NCBI RefSeq assembly: GCF_001654495.1
Contig: NZ_CP015849.1
Span: 6,427,001-6,491,000, forward strand
Direction of reading: 5' to 3'
Length of the DNA: 64,000 bases
From: Streptomyces sp. SAT1
GTDB taxonomy: Bacteria; Actinomycetota; Actinomycetes; Streptomycetales; Streptomycetaceae
Shown piece after piece: positions 1 to 8,064 of the stretch. Each line of letters starts with the position of its first letter. Position 1 is the stretch's first letter. Below the pieces are notes generated by a model that made no database searches, had not been told where the DNA came from, and saw only the letters and a program-made list of their open reading frames with translations. The translations under genes were made by a program, and so were the position numbers.

Positions 1-456
1 GTCCAGTTCGGCGTCCCCGATCAGCACCCACACCCGGGGTTCGCGCAGCCCCTGGGCGCGCAGCCCGAGCGCCGTGCCGACCGCGAGGGGCAGCCCGTGC
101 CCCAGCGACCCGCTGCCGATCTCCACGCCCGGCACCAGCGTGCGGTCCGGATGGTGCCCGAGCGGGGAGTCGTAGGCGCCGAAGCCCGGCAGCCAGTCCA
201 CGGGCAGGAAGCCCTTGGCGGCGAGGACGGCGTAGTACGCCATCGGCCCGTGCCCCTTGGAGAGCAGGAACCGGTCGCGCTCCGGGGCGTCCCGCCGCTC
301 CGGTCCCACCCGCAGGACCCGGTCGTACAGGACCCACAGCACATCGAGCGTCGACGTGGCCGCCGGCCCGTGCTTCTCGTCGCCCGTCATGAGCCCCATC
401 AGCCGGGGCAGGTCGGCGTACCCGTGGGTGCGCCCGAGTTCGTCGGTGGTCGTCAT
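1..456 (-). CDS. Transketolase N-terminal (thiamine-binding) subunit, partial
   Basis: First 152 residues of a split-type transketolase N-subunit; the gene runs off the left edge. Visible landmarks are the SKGHGPMAYYAVLAAKG block, GSGSLGHGLPLAVG, and at the edge LIGDAELD, the beginning of the thiamine-diphosphate motif (usually GDGE followed by acidic residues). Split transketolases pair this subunit with a separate C-subunit that should lie beyond the edge. The ATG at 456 gives the normal N-terminus for the family. The gene is divergent from the tRNA-Pro gene and separated from it by about 150 bases. Family assignment is firm; the exact sugar pathway is not shown. Confidence 0.85.
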   Translation of the reverse strand, partial: MTTTDELGRTHGYADLPRLMGLMTGDEKHGPAATSTLDVLWVLYDRVLRVGPERRDAPERDRFLLSKGHGPMAYYAVLAAKGFLPVDWLPGFGAYDSPLGHHPDRTLVPGVEIGSGSLGHGLPLAVGTALGLRAQGLREPRVWVLIGDAELD

Positions 457-604
457 GCCGACGATCGTGCAACCTCGACCAAACTTGAGGTCAAGCACCG
501 CATCCGGCCACTCGCCCGCCCCGGCAAAGGTGTGCGCGACCACCGACCCGAGTGCGGTATGGTTTTCCTGCACGTCACGCCAGGGGAAACCCCAGGTCAG
601 ACGG

Positions 605-702
<98 letters not shown>

Positions 703-717
<15 letters not shown>

Positions 718-734
718 GCATCCGAAACCGGCCC
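703..734 (+). terminator. Hairpin terminator after tRNA-Pro copy 1
   Basis: Perfect 14-bp inverted repeat (GGGCCGGTTTCGGA, 4-nt loop, complement) starting 21 bases after the tRNA. There is no strong U-run, which is common for Streptomyces terminators. Confidence 0.7.
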
Positions 735-819
735 TCGGTCATGCTCCGGGGCAGGCGGGGATGAGCGTTACCGGGCCCAGGCCAGCGGGTGAGGAGGATC
801 CCGCCGGGAGGGGAACGTG

Positions 820-891
820 GGCCTGCAGCAGGCTGAGGTGTGCGGGGAACCTGGCACCAGCGGCCGGAAACTTGTGGGTCTTCGGGCGTAG
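820..891 (-). pseudogene. Coding relic related to the one after tRNA-Pro copy 2
   Basis: Read on the minus strand, this encodes 24 residues with the pattern LRPxxHKxxAAGAxxxAHLSxLxA, and 15 of 24 match the minus-strand reading of 56094-56165. No start codon or full domain remains. The pattern resembles the end of a winged-helix-type DNA-binding domain, but that is only an impression. The equivalent position downstream of both identical tRNAs points to shared ancestry of the two scar zones. Confidence 0.4.
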
Positions 892-997
892 CCGACACTG
901 ACCTTGTCATTTAACGACCGGGGGCGAACGCGGCTCGAACTTGATCAGCGTTTTCGCAGTTCGGCGGACGTTTGGGCGGCCTTCGTCTGATCCTGTG

Positions 998-1987
998 CTC
1001 CGTCGCGGGCACGGGGCTCTGTATGGCGGACTCAACCGGGGCCGGATCGACGTCGCCCGGCCGCGTCGTGCCCTGGCCGGGGCGCCGTCGCCGAGGGCGG
1101 CGGACGATCGGCTCGCGCTGGCCGTGGATGTCTCGCCGTGGCTGCGGCCGGGCGCCAACACATGTGCCGGCCGAGCCTTTTGCCACGCGTTCGGCCGGGG
1201 CGAGGGCAAGCACCAGATGGTGCCTGGCTGGCCGTACTCGGTGGTGGCCGCGCTGGAGATCGGCCGCACTTCGTGGGGCACCGAGCAGGCCGTGACGGTC
1301 ACGGACACCCGGCTCTATGGGAAGGCGAGCGCGCAGGCGTGGGACCGGCTGCACCCGCGGCTGACCCGCCGGGCCGCGCGGCTCGACCACGACGGGCCGC
1401 TGCACGTCATCGAGGGCACCGCCATCCGCCTGGTCGTGGAGAAGCTGCCCAGCGGCGGGGTCAACAAGCCGGTGTGGCTGTGGTGGTCGCGCATCGGCGC
1501 CACCGAAGCGGACGTCGACCGCTGCTGGCAGTCCTTCTTCCGCCGCTTCGACATCGAGCACACATTCCGCCTGTTCAAGCAGACTCTCGGCTGGACTAAG
1601 CCCCGGCTCCGAAGCTCGGAAGCGGCTGACCGGTGGGCCTGGCTGGTGATCGCGGCCTATGCCCAGTTCCGCCTCGCCCGACCGCTGGCCACCGACCTCC
1701 GTCGGCCCTGGGAGAAGCCGACGGAGCCGAACAGGCTGACACCGGCCCGCGTCCGCAGAGGGCTCAGGAACCTGCAGGCGAGGACCGGGTCTCCGGCCGG
1801 TGCACCGAAACCTTCCCGGCCGGGGCCTGGCAGGCCGCAGGGACCGAAGAAGCGCCGCCCGGCCGCCCGACATGACGTGGGCAAAGTCCGCGCCACCGGC
1901 GAGGCGTTCAGTCGTCCCGCTCACCACAAGCAAGGCGCCAAACCCCGTCGCTGGAGCGGTACTGACACCATCGGCAGAGCCCAGTAA
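998..1987 (+). pseudogene. Transposase relic with internal deletion (NF041680-like DDE family)
   Basis: A reading frame matches the Streptomyces DDE transposase type with the blocks RRGHGALYGGLNRGRID, LAVDVSPWLRP, KHQMVPGWPYS, HPRLTRR, WLWWSR, RFDIEHTFRLFKQTLGWT, ADRWAWLV and the proline/arginine-rich tail PSRPGPGRPQGPKKRRPA. After EIGRTSW the sequence jumps directly to a segment that normally lies roughly 100 residues later (LYGKASAQAWDRLHPR). The middle region, with an expected catalytic Asp, is therefore missing. The N-terminus before RRGHGALYGG is also not family-like. It is almost certainly inactive. It sits about 300 bases after the tRNA-Pro gene, in the scar zone. Confidence 0.75.
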
Positions 1988-2029
1988 TCTGCCCTGACGC
2001 AGGACAGCGTGATCTTCGGCAGGGGCTCT

Positions 2030-2287
2030 CATGACAAGCGGCAACAGGTCCGGCACGGATATCGGCGGCGGCCACATCGGACTGGCCGTGACGATCATTG
2101 CTCTGTCGTTGTTGCCAGCTTCCCCGGCGCTCGCTGGGCTTTGATCGTCGCAGGAGGCTTCACCGCCTGGTTCATCCTCGCGCTCACCGTAATTCACATC
2201 AGGGGCGGACGCGGCAGGGAAGCAGTTCGACGGGCCTATGTCGCCACTTTCGGCTGGGGCGACTACGTCACACCCTGTCGGGGTTAA
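2030..2287 (+). pseudogene. Frameshifted small membrane protein relic
   Basis: An ATG at 2030 opens a short hydrophobic frame (IGGGHIGLAVTIIALSLLPASPALAGL) ending in TGA after about 37 codons. A second frame continues immediately with another membrane-like helix (LIVAGGFTAWFILALTVIHI) and then a basic/aromatic tail with the block RRAYVATFGWGDYV. Together they look like one two-helix membrane protein split by a frameshift. Small proteins of this kind are common on Streptomyces integrating plasmids, but no specific family is claimed. Confidence 0.4.
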
Positions 2288-2623
2288 ACGACAAGCTGAC
2301 TGGTTGTCTTTGAACCGTGGTCGACGGTGCTCTGTATGACATCGAGGGGAACGCGGGCGAGGATGCGGTCTCGCGTCGCACCGCCCAGACCCCCCGGCTC
2401 CTGCCGAGGTCTACGACGCTGCACCCGGAGACTCCTCCGATCCGGGCGGCGGTGCTTGCGGCGAAGGGCGCGACATTGCCCAGCCTGGGTATTGGTCGCA
2501 AAGGACAGCCCCAAGCGCGTCGGACGACTGAGCGCGTGAGCGTCAGTCGGATAGGCGAGAACCCACTGGTCACGGCGCCTTGAAGGTGGGCCCAGCTCCT
2601 GCGGTGGATGAGCGGCCAGCAAG
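2288..2623. other. No convincing gene
   Basis: Short frames on both strands overlap each other and lack recognisable motifs or ribosome-binding sites. This is probably more decayed sequence in the post-tRNA scar zone. Confidence 0.4.
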
Positions 2624-2824
2624 GTGGAGCACTTCGGTTGGAAGTATTTGACCGGAGACAACAAACTGTTCATGTCGGTCGTTCCTGTGTGCAGAGATCC
2701 GCATTCAGCCATTCCTGCGCTCGTACAGGTGGGGATGACTGCATATGACCCCAAGGGGAACATTGTGGGAGCCTTTTCTTGCGCTGTGATAAACTCCCGG
2801 ACTGGTATTGGATCCGGCTGTTAG
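2624..2824 (+). CDS. Small hypothetical ORF upstream of immunity gene (possible toxin remnant)
   Basis: 66 codons from a GTG; an internal ATG at 2671 is an alternative start. The later part (MTAYDPKGNIVGAFSCAV and a Gly/Ser/Cys end) is not obviously repetitive or shadow-like, and the codons are less GC-biased than elsewhere, as in the next gene. It stops 11 bases before the SMI1/KNR4 gene. Polymorphic toxins are normally encoded just upstream of such immunity genes, so this could be the surviving end of a toxin gene. No domain is recognised. Confidence 0.3.
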   Translation: MEHFGWKYLTGDNKLFMSVVPVCRDPHSAIPALVQVGMTAYDPKGNIVGAFSCAVINSRTGIGSGC

Positions 2825-2834
2825 GGGTGTTTTG

Positions 2835-3356
2835 GTGGCGGCGCTTTCGGAAATCAAGGCCCTGCTGGGCGAATCTCAATTCAATTGGTCAGATCCGATG
2901 CCATGGATCCAGCTGCAGCAAGAATTTGGTATCGAATTCCCAGTGGATTTCCGCGAGATTGTGGACGCCTATGGCTCGATCCAAATTAATGGGCAGCTGT
3001 ATCTGGAGCACCCTGCCGGCCATCTCCTGCACAGTCTCGGAGAAACCATCAGGGGAGACCTGGAGATGTGGCGTGAGGGTGGCATGGCAGAATTCCTGCC
3101 CGCTCCAGCAGGAGGGAACCCCGGTGAGCTCATGCCGGTGGCATCAGCCGCGACGGGTGAATGGGTCTTCCTTCGCGTTCCCGGCGGTCCTTCACTTCCC
3201 TGGCGCGTCCTGGTTCAGGAGCTCGACAGTCCTGCCTGGGTTCTCCATGAGATGACGTTCAGTGACTGGTTGCTGGCCTATCTCAGAGGCGAGGACGTGA
3301 CGGTGTGTTCTCGGAACACTGCGCCAGGTCGGCCGTTCTGGGAGTTCCTGGCCTGA
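2835..3356 (+). CDS. SMI1/KNR4 (SUKH) family protein, likely immunity protein
   Basis: 173 residues from GTG 2835, with AGGGGTG 6-7 bases upstream; in-frame TTG codons at 2808 and 2832 are alternatives. The block WIQLQQEFGIEFPVDFREIV followed by DAYGSIQINGQLYL is the signature N-terminal helix and Gly of SMI1/KNR4 (SUKH) domains. The gene ends with a short WEFLA tail. SUKH proteins typically neutralise contact-dependent or polymorphic toxins. The base composition is clearly lower in GC than the flanks, consistent with acquired DNA. The only upstream neighbour is a 66-codon ORF that may be a toxin remnant, so this may be an orphan immunity gene. Confidence 0.75.
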   Translation: MAALSEIKALLGESQFNWSDPMPWIQLQQEFGIEFPVDFREIVDAYGSIQINGQLYLEHPAGHLLHSLGETIRGDLEMWREGGMAEFLPAPAGGNPGELMPVASAATGEWVFLRVPGGPSLPWRVLVQELDSPAWVLHEMTFSDWLLAYLRGEDVTVCSRNTAPGRPFWEFLA

Positions 3357-3492
3357 GGGGCAAGGCTGTTCACCCGCGAGGCCATGATTCGTGCAGGCTG
3401 CCATGTCGGCGTGGCAGCCTACCAAGACGCCATTTCAGTTGGTCAGTCTGCGGTGGCATATGAGGGCCGCGCCAGATTTCGCAGGAGGCGAG

Positions 3493-3705
3493 TCATCGCT
3501 GCAGGCGGCGAGAGTTGTACCCTTTGTCGCCGTGCAGCTTGCCAGACTTCGGCGTCGGGACCGCCGCGACGTGGGCGGATTGGGGATATACCGGCGACCA
3601 GCGGGATGAGAGCCTGGCTGTCGTGGGGGTTGGCGGTGGAGATGCCGATCGGCAGGCAGATCTTGGCCGTTGCGATGAGGTCAATCTTCGATCCCTTCTT
3701 GCGCA
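3493..3705 (-). pseudogene. IS5-type transposase fragment, frameshifted
   Basis: On the minus strand one frame reads KKGSKIDLIATAKICLPIGI then ANPHDSQALIPLVAGISPI, the segment around a catalytic Asp in IS5-family transposases. Another frame continues with KSGKLHGDKGYNSRRL, the usual next block (KLxADKGYD). The family core is therefore present but split by frameshift, and both ends are missing. It is a dead fragment. Confidence 0.65.
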
Positions 3706-3995
3706 GCCTGAGATGGCCACGAAGATGATCGCAGCCAGAACCTCGCGGTCCAGGCAGATCACTGGTGGCGGGCGAAGCCCGGCACGCCCTCGGCCGAGGC
3801 CGGACGCGTGATCTTACAGCTTGCTCTTTATGACGTGCATTCGCGTGGCCAATCGTTCGGATCCTCTGCGGAGGAGAAGGCATCTTGACTGATCACGCGC
3901 TTCTGCATGGAAACCTGGAGATCAGAAAAGGCTCCTGTGTCGGAAGTTTGCTGTTCCAGCTCTGCTGAACTACCACCGGCACTGCCGGACCCGGC

Positions 3996-4562
3996 TCACG
4001 CAGGCCGGGGAAGTACGTAGACCGCGCTCACTCCGCTGTCCGACGGATCACCGGAGTCGAGCACCGCGTCGTGGGACAGGGCGAAGCCCGCCTTCTCCAA
4101 CGCGCGGCAGGAAGCGGTGTTGTCCTTCTGGGGGGTGGCGACGATCGCGGAGACGTCCGGGTGGAGGCGGAAGAGCGCGGCTGAGAACGCGGAGATCACC
4201 CTTGAACCGATCCCGCGGCCGCAGCGGGCCGCGTCGCCGATGAGGTAGTCGATGCCCGCGGCGGCCGGAACGCCGATGCCGCCGACACGCTCCCCGTCGG
4301 GAAGATCGGCGTGGCGGTATCCCTGGATCATCCCGATGGGATCGCCCTCGACCTCGATGACGAAGCAGCGGATCGGTCCGGTCCCGTCGATCCGGGGTCC
4401 GTACTTCCGTTCCACCTCTTCCAGGCTGAGGGTGTCACGCCACCAGGTACGGACATGAGGTGCGCTCAACCACCGGTGCAGGAGGGGAAGATCGGCGTGA
4501 CCGAGTGCTGGGAACTCGACCGGTCCCGGTGAACCGGAGCGGGATGTCGCGGCGTTGGGCAT
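3996..4562 (-). CDS. GNAT N-acetyltransferase, AAC(6')-like
   Basis: 188 residues from ATG 4562. The N-terminal PALGHADLPLLHRWLSAPHV and WWRDTLSLEEVERKYGPRI match the aminoglycoside 6'-acetyltransferase-like branch of GNAT proteins, followed by IGMIQGYRHADLPD, IDYLIGDAARCGRGIGSRVI (acetyl-CoA-binding loop) and ALEKAGF at the C-terminus. The family uses acetyl-CoA to acetylate amines; the substrate cannot be read from sequence, and aminoglycoside acetylation is only a possibility. It stands alone between two IS fragments, which is consistent with resistance-type cargo. Confidence 0.8.
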   Translation of the reverse strand: MPNAATSRSGSPGPVEFPALGHADLPLLHRWLSAPHVRTWWRDTLSLEEVERKYGPRIDGTGPIRCFVIEVEGDPIGMIQGYRHADLPDGERVGGIGVPAAAGIDYLIGDAARCGRGIGSRVISAFSAALFRLHPDVSAIVATPQKDNTASCRALEKAGFALSHDAVLDSGDPSDSGVSAVYVLPRPA

Positions 4563-4639
4563 GATCCACCTTGTCAGATTCGCCGGACGATGAGCATTTT
4601 CCCACCTCAGGTTGAGGCGTGACGACGGTCGGGGATGGT

Positions 4640-4855
4640 CTACACGAGGGCTGTGACCCGGTTGGTGCTACGGCGGAGTTTCCGCGGGAGACGCCAGCCC
4701 TTCAGGGCGGCCACTTGTTCGTCGAGGCAACGGATCCTGGTGTGGGTGCTGTCGTGCCGACGTTGCCGCAGCTTGAGACGCAGGCCGCGGAAGGGCAGCC
4801 GGATGATGCCGTCGGCGCCTTGATACGCCTTGTCCGCCCAGTACTTCACCTGCAC
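4640..4855 (-). pseudogene. IS5-type (DDE_Tnp_4) transposase C-terminal fragment
   Basis: The minus-strand frame gives KYWADKAYQGADGIIRLPFR, then RRHDSTHTRIRCLDEQ, LKGWRLPRKLRRSTNRVTALV. This is the C-terminal block (DKAYQGAG...RAxxEQ...LKxWRxLR) of the Streptomyces IS5/DDE_Tnp_4 group. The upstream two thirds of the gene are absent. A matching N-terminal block of the same kind lies at 7006-7090 on the other strand, so rearrangement has occurred around the 4.6-7.1 kb segment. Confidence 0.65.
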
Positions 4856-5052
4856 GTCGCCGGGCTCAGTCACCGGCAGCACCTTTGTCGTGGCGAGCGC
4901 CGGGAACGGAGGGCGGGGCGACAGCAGTCGATCTGCCGCATCGGCGATGACCTGCCACGCCGAGCCGGGCTCGTCGGGCATGGCGGCGCCGAGCCGGCTG
5001 AGAGCCCCGCGGAGCTGCGCACCGACCGGTGAGCGGTCGGTGCGGACCCGGT

Positions 5053-6195
5053 CTAGCGGTTCGCGGCTTCGCGAGAGGCGATCCGGTTCGTGCGACCGAC
5101 CGCGCGGCCCACCGCGTTGCGCACCGCGAGGCCCGGCCGGGTGCGGGGCACCATGAACCTGGAGAGCAGACCGACACGTCGCTGCCGGGGGCCAACCTCG
5201 CGGCGGAGCCGCGACTCGTAGGCGGCGAAGGCGCGGGTGTGGTCACCGGGATGGGCGGCGAGCTCTTCTGCGAGGGCGTACGCGCCCGCCATCGCCATGC
5301 TGGACCCGTCACCCAGCAGGGCTGTCGCCGCCGCCGCGTCCCCGAGCAGTACGACCCGTCCGCGGGACCACGAGGGCACCCGGACGGTGGTCAGGGGGTC
5401 GAAGAACGGAGCCGGGTGGTCGAGGAACGCCGCCACGAGTTCCGGTGCCCTCCACCGCACGTCGGCGTAGGCGTCGGCCACGGTCTGCTTGTGAAGGGCG
5501 ATGTTCTTGCGGTCGTGGGGCGCCGACTGCGCGGCCCGGAAGGTGAAGATCGCGAGCGGGGTGGTCCGCGAGGGGTGGAGGACCAGCATCCGGTTCGGCA
5601 CGGTCAGCATCGTCATCTCGGTCGGGTCCTCGATGGCGTCGGGTTCCAGCGGCACGGTCGCGCCGTACAGGCCCAGGTCGCCCGCGAACTGCCGCTCGGG
5701 CCCGAATACCAGGCGCCGTACGGTGGAGTGCATCCCGTCGGCACCGACTACCAAGTCGAAGCGCCGCGGCGCGGACCGCCGGAAGGTGACGTCCACCCCG
5801 CCTTCATCCTGGTCGAGAGCGGTGACCGTGTCGTCGAACAAGAACTCGGTCTCGGTCTGCGCCGACCGGTGGAGCACCTCGGACAGGTCGGCTCGGGTCA
5901 CCTCGACCGTCGGCGCCTTGTCCGAGGTGAGCGGGAGTTGCAGGATTCGCCTGCCGTCGGGGTCGAGCAGGGTCAGCGACCGATTGCGGGTGGCGAGCTC
6001 GCGGAGCTGCGGGAGGATGCCCATGCGCTCGGCGACCGGGATCGCGGGCCCCTTCACGACGATCGCGCTACCACCGGAGCGCAGCTGCCGGGCGTGTTCG
6101 ACGACCGTCGGCCGGTATCCATTCCGGGAGAGCCAGTACGCGAGTGCGGGCCCTGCGATTCCGGCACCGACTATCAGCACCTCGGGCTTCTTCAT
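5053..6195 (-). CDS. FAD-dependent monooxygenase (TetX/PHBH-like)
   Basis: 380 residues. It has the N-terminal Rossmann FAD motif VLIVGAGIAGPALAYWLSRNG (residues about 6-26), the mid-protein FDLVVGADGMHSTVR (the DG motif binding both FAD and NAD(P)H) and the C-terminal GRVVLLGDAAAATALLGDGSS (second FAD motif). These are the three class A flavoprotein monooxygenase signatures. Such enzymes hydroxylate aromatic substrates and include tetracycline-inactivating TetX relatives; the substrate is not deducible here. It is transcribed away from an ArsR-type regulator, with two matching operators between them, so it is probably repressed by that regulator and induced by its substrate. Confidence 0.85.
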   Translation of the reverse strand: MKKPEVLIVGAGIAGPALAYWLSRNGYRPTVVEHARQLRSGGSAIVVKGPAIPVAERMGILPQLRELATRNRSLTLLDPDGRRILQLPLTSDKAPTVEVTRADLSEVLHRSAQTETEFLFDDTVTALDQDEGGVDVTFRRSAPRRFDLVVGADGMHSTVRRLVFGPERQFAGDLGLYGATVPLEPDAIEDPTEMTMLTVPNRMLVLHPSRTTPLAIFTFRAAQSAPHDRKNIALHKQTVADAYADVRWRAPELVAAFLDHPAPFFDPLTTVRVPSWSRGRVVLLGDAAAATALLGDGSSMAMAGAYALAEELAAHPGDHTRAFAAYESRLRREVGPRQRRVGLLSRFMVPRTRPGLAVRNAVGRAVGRTNRIASREAANR

Positions 6196-6288
6196 GACGA
6201 TGACCTCTCGGAGTGTCGATGACCAGGCCCCGGCGAGTGCCGGGCCGGGTCTGAGGAAGCGGCGGCACGGGACGGTGCCACCGGACCA

Positions 6289-6310
6289 AGGTACGAGAAA
6301 TTTCGTACCT
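6289..6310. promoter_or_regulatory. Operator 1, AGGTACGA-N6-TCGTACCT
   Basis: Perfect 8-bp inverted arms with a 6-bp spacer, in the intergenic region between the monooxygenase and the ArsR-type regulator. The same pattern recurs at 6329-6350, exactly 40 bp away, on the same DNA face. It is the likely binding site of the adjacent regulator. Confidence 0.65.
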
Positions 6311-6328
6311 CAGGGAATCATGCCCTTC

Positions 6329-6350
6329 AGGTACGATGCAAGTCTTACCT
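6329..6350. promoter_or_regulatory. Operator 2, AGGTACGA-N6-TCTTACCT
   Basis: One mismatch from the perfect palindrome at 6289. It directly abuts the GAAGGAGG ribosome-binding site of the ArsR-type gene, so binding here would block the regulator's own expression. Confidence 0.65.
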
Positions 6351-6364
6351 GAAGGAGGTGCCGT

Positions 6365-6700
6365 GTGGCTGGGACCAAGCTGGTTGGCCCGGAGGTCGAT
6401 GCGCTCGATCTGGGTGCGGTGTTTCGCGCCCTCGCCGACAAGCACCGTCGTTCGGTGATGACGGAGTTGGCCGCCGACCGCAGCGACAGCGAGCGGGGCT
6501 GCAACTCGTTCGGTCTTTCGGTCTCGAAGCAGACCCAGACCCACCACTTCCGGGTCCTGCGCGAGGCAGGTCTCATTGACGAGATCGACTACGGCAACCG
6601 CAAGGGCATCCGACTGCGACGCGCGGACATCGAGAAGAGATTCCCCGGGCTGCTCGCGCTCCTGGGAGCAGAGCCCCCGGCCGACACCGCTCCTTTCTGA
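6365..6700 (+). CDS. ArsR-type helix-turn-helix regulator
   Basis: 111 residues from GTG 6365, with the strong GAAGGAGGTG ribosome-binding site just upstream. The blocks VFRALADKHRRSVMTELA, then LSVSKQTQTHHFRVLREAGLIDE and a RKGIRLRRADIE wing match the ArsR-like winged-helix fold, although the Cys metal-binding motif of classic metal sensors is absent. It probably senses a small organic ligand and represses itself and the divergent monooxygenase through the two operators at 6289 and 6329. Confidence 0.8.
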   Translation: MAGTKLVGPEVDALDLGAVFRALADKHRRSVMTELAADRSDSERGCNSFGLSVSKQTQTHHFRVLREAGLIDEIDYGNRKGIRLRRADIEKRFPGLLALLGAEPPADTAPF

Positions 6701-7005
6701 GCACGCCGGAGGGGAGTCCGAGTCGGCCCTGAGCCGCGAGCTCTACCGAATCCAGCTCGCGCCGTTCGCAGGTAGCCGAGCACGACGCGGGCACGAATGG
6801 GATCGGTGTCGCTTCGACCACCGCCCCGCGCTCGTGATGGGCGCCGAGCACTTCCCCGCGCGCTCTCTCACGCCAGCACCCACTGAGGTTTCCGCAACCC
6901 GCGTGCGGAACGGGGCCACTGAGGTGAGGACGGGGTCCGGGCACAGACAAGCTCCTGGTAGAGGAGTGCGTGTCGAGCCCAAGCCGTCCTGCCAGGAGCC
7001 TCCGC
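6701..7005. other. No gene seen; edge of IS remnant
   Basis: No frame with a recognisable motif. The last 70 bases resemble the leader region that precedes the IS transposase start at 7006. Confidence 0.35.
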
Positions 7006-7090
7006 ATGCTCGTCTGCCCAGCCGGGGCTGATCTGTCGACCTCCGCTGTGCGCTTCCTCGCTCGTGAGTTGACCGCACCGACAAGGGCTA
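7006..7090 (+). pseudogene. IS5-type transposase N-terminal fragment
   Basis: The ATG at 7006 opens MLVCPAGADLSTSAVRFLAR, which matches the conserved N-terminus (MLVYPSxxxLSSxTLxxL) of the Streptomyces IS5-type transposase whose C-terminal end is seen at 4640. The frame then loses similarity within about 30 codons. A motif CTCAAACTGAGGTTG near 7159 may belong to the terminal repeat. Confidence 0.55.
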
Positions 7091-7217
7091 CCGGGGCGCC
7101 GACGGCACCGTGCGAGTTCCCTACTGGGGGCGCTGGGAGACTCTCCCTGGCCAGATGCTCAAACTGAGGTTGAAAAAGGCTCAATGCCGGCGGAGTGAGC
7201 GGCCGGGCGCCGACGGC

Positions 7218-8012
7218 TCACCGGCCCGGTGTCCGGTGGGAGGACTCCGCCTCCACCAACTGGGTCAACCGCTCGGGGGTGAGGGGGTGTTCCGGGTCCT
7301 TGAGCAGGTTCTCGCCCTTGAGGAACACCGCCGGTGTGGCCTGGACGGCGGTCTGCCGGTCGAAGTTCTGCTGCACCTTCTTCACCCAGGTGTCGTGCGT
7401 GCCCTCGCTGACCGCGGCGGTGAACTTCGCCATGTCCAGCCCGTCGACCTTCTTCCCGAGGTCGAGCAGGGCTTGTTTGTCCCCGAAGGTGTCCTCCTTC
7501 TCGGAGGGTGGCGGGGAGGCGTAGAGGGCGTCGTGGTACTCGCGGAACTTCCCCGCGTTCTGGGCTGCCGCCAGGGCGTTGGCGGCGTACTTCGATCCCT
7601 TGCCGGAGACGATGCGGTCGACGAAGGACAGGATGTGGTAGTCGACGCGCAGCTTGCCCTCGTCCTGGAGCTTGTTGATCGTCGCGTGCAGTTCGTGCTC
7701 GAACTTGGCGCATCCCGGGCAGCGGGGATCCTCGTAGACCGTCAGGGTCGCGGGGGCGTCCGCCCGGCCGCTGGGGATGACCAGCTTCCCGTCGCCCGTG
7801 GCGCCCGCGGGGGCGATGACCGGCCGGTCGTCCGCCGCCCGGCCGGGCTGCACCACGACGGCGACCGCGACGACCGCGACCAGGGTCGCCACGACCCCGG
7901 CGCTCACCGCGGCCTGCCGCTTGCGCCGGGAGCGCCGGGCGGCTCGTTCGCGTTCGGCCCGCAGGCGTTCGCGTGCCTGGCGGGCCCGGTTACGGGCAGT
8001 GGACTTGCTCAT
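7218..8012 (-). CDS. Membrane-anchored DsbA-family thiol-disulfide protein
   Basis: 264 residues. There is a highly basic cytoplasmic start (residues 1-33), a single hydrophobic anchor (VSAGVVATLVAVVAVAVVV), then an extracytoplasmic thioredoxin_4/DsbA-like domain beginning TVYEDPRCPGCAKFEHEL with a CPGC active site, and VQATPAVFLKGE, the family cis-Pro loop. The role is oxidising or reducing cysteines of exported proteins. The neighbour just downstream in transcription order (8065-8574) is a MauE/DoxX-type quinone-linked membrane protein, a frequent partner for such thioredoxins, 52 bases apart on the same strand. Confidence 0.85.
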   Translation of the reverse strand: MSKSTARNRARQARERLRAERERAARRSRRKRQAAVSAGVVATLVAVVAVAVVVQPGRAADDRPVIAPAGATGDGKLVIPSGRADAPATLTVYEDPRCPGCAKFEHELHATINKLQDEGKLRVDYHILSFVDRIVSGKGSKYAANALAAAQNAGKFREYHDALYASPPPSEKEDTFGDKQALLDLGKKVDGLDMAKFTAAVSEGTHDTWVKKVQQNFDRQTAVQATPAVFLKGENLLKDPEHPLTPERLTQLVEAESSHRTPGR

Positions 8013-8064
8013 GTGCGACCTGTTCGGGAGGGTTCGGGAGATGGGGCGAGGTGAGGGGGCGCTG

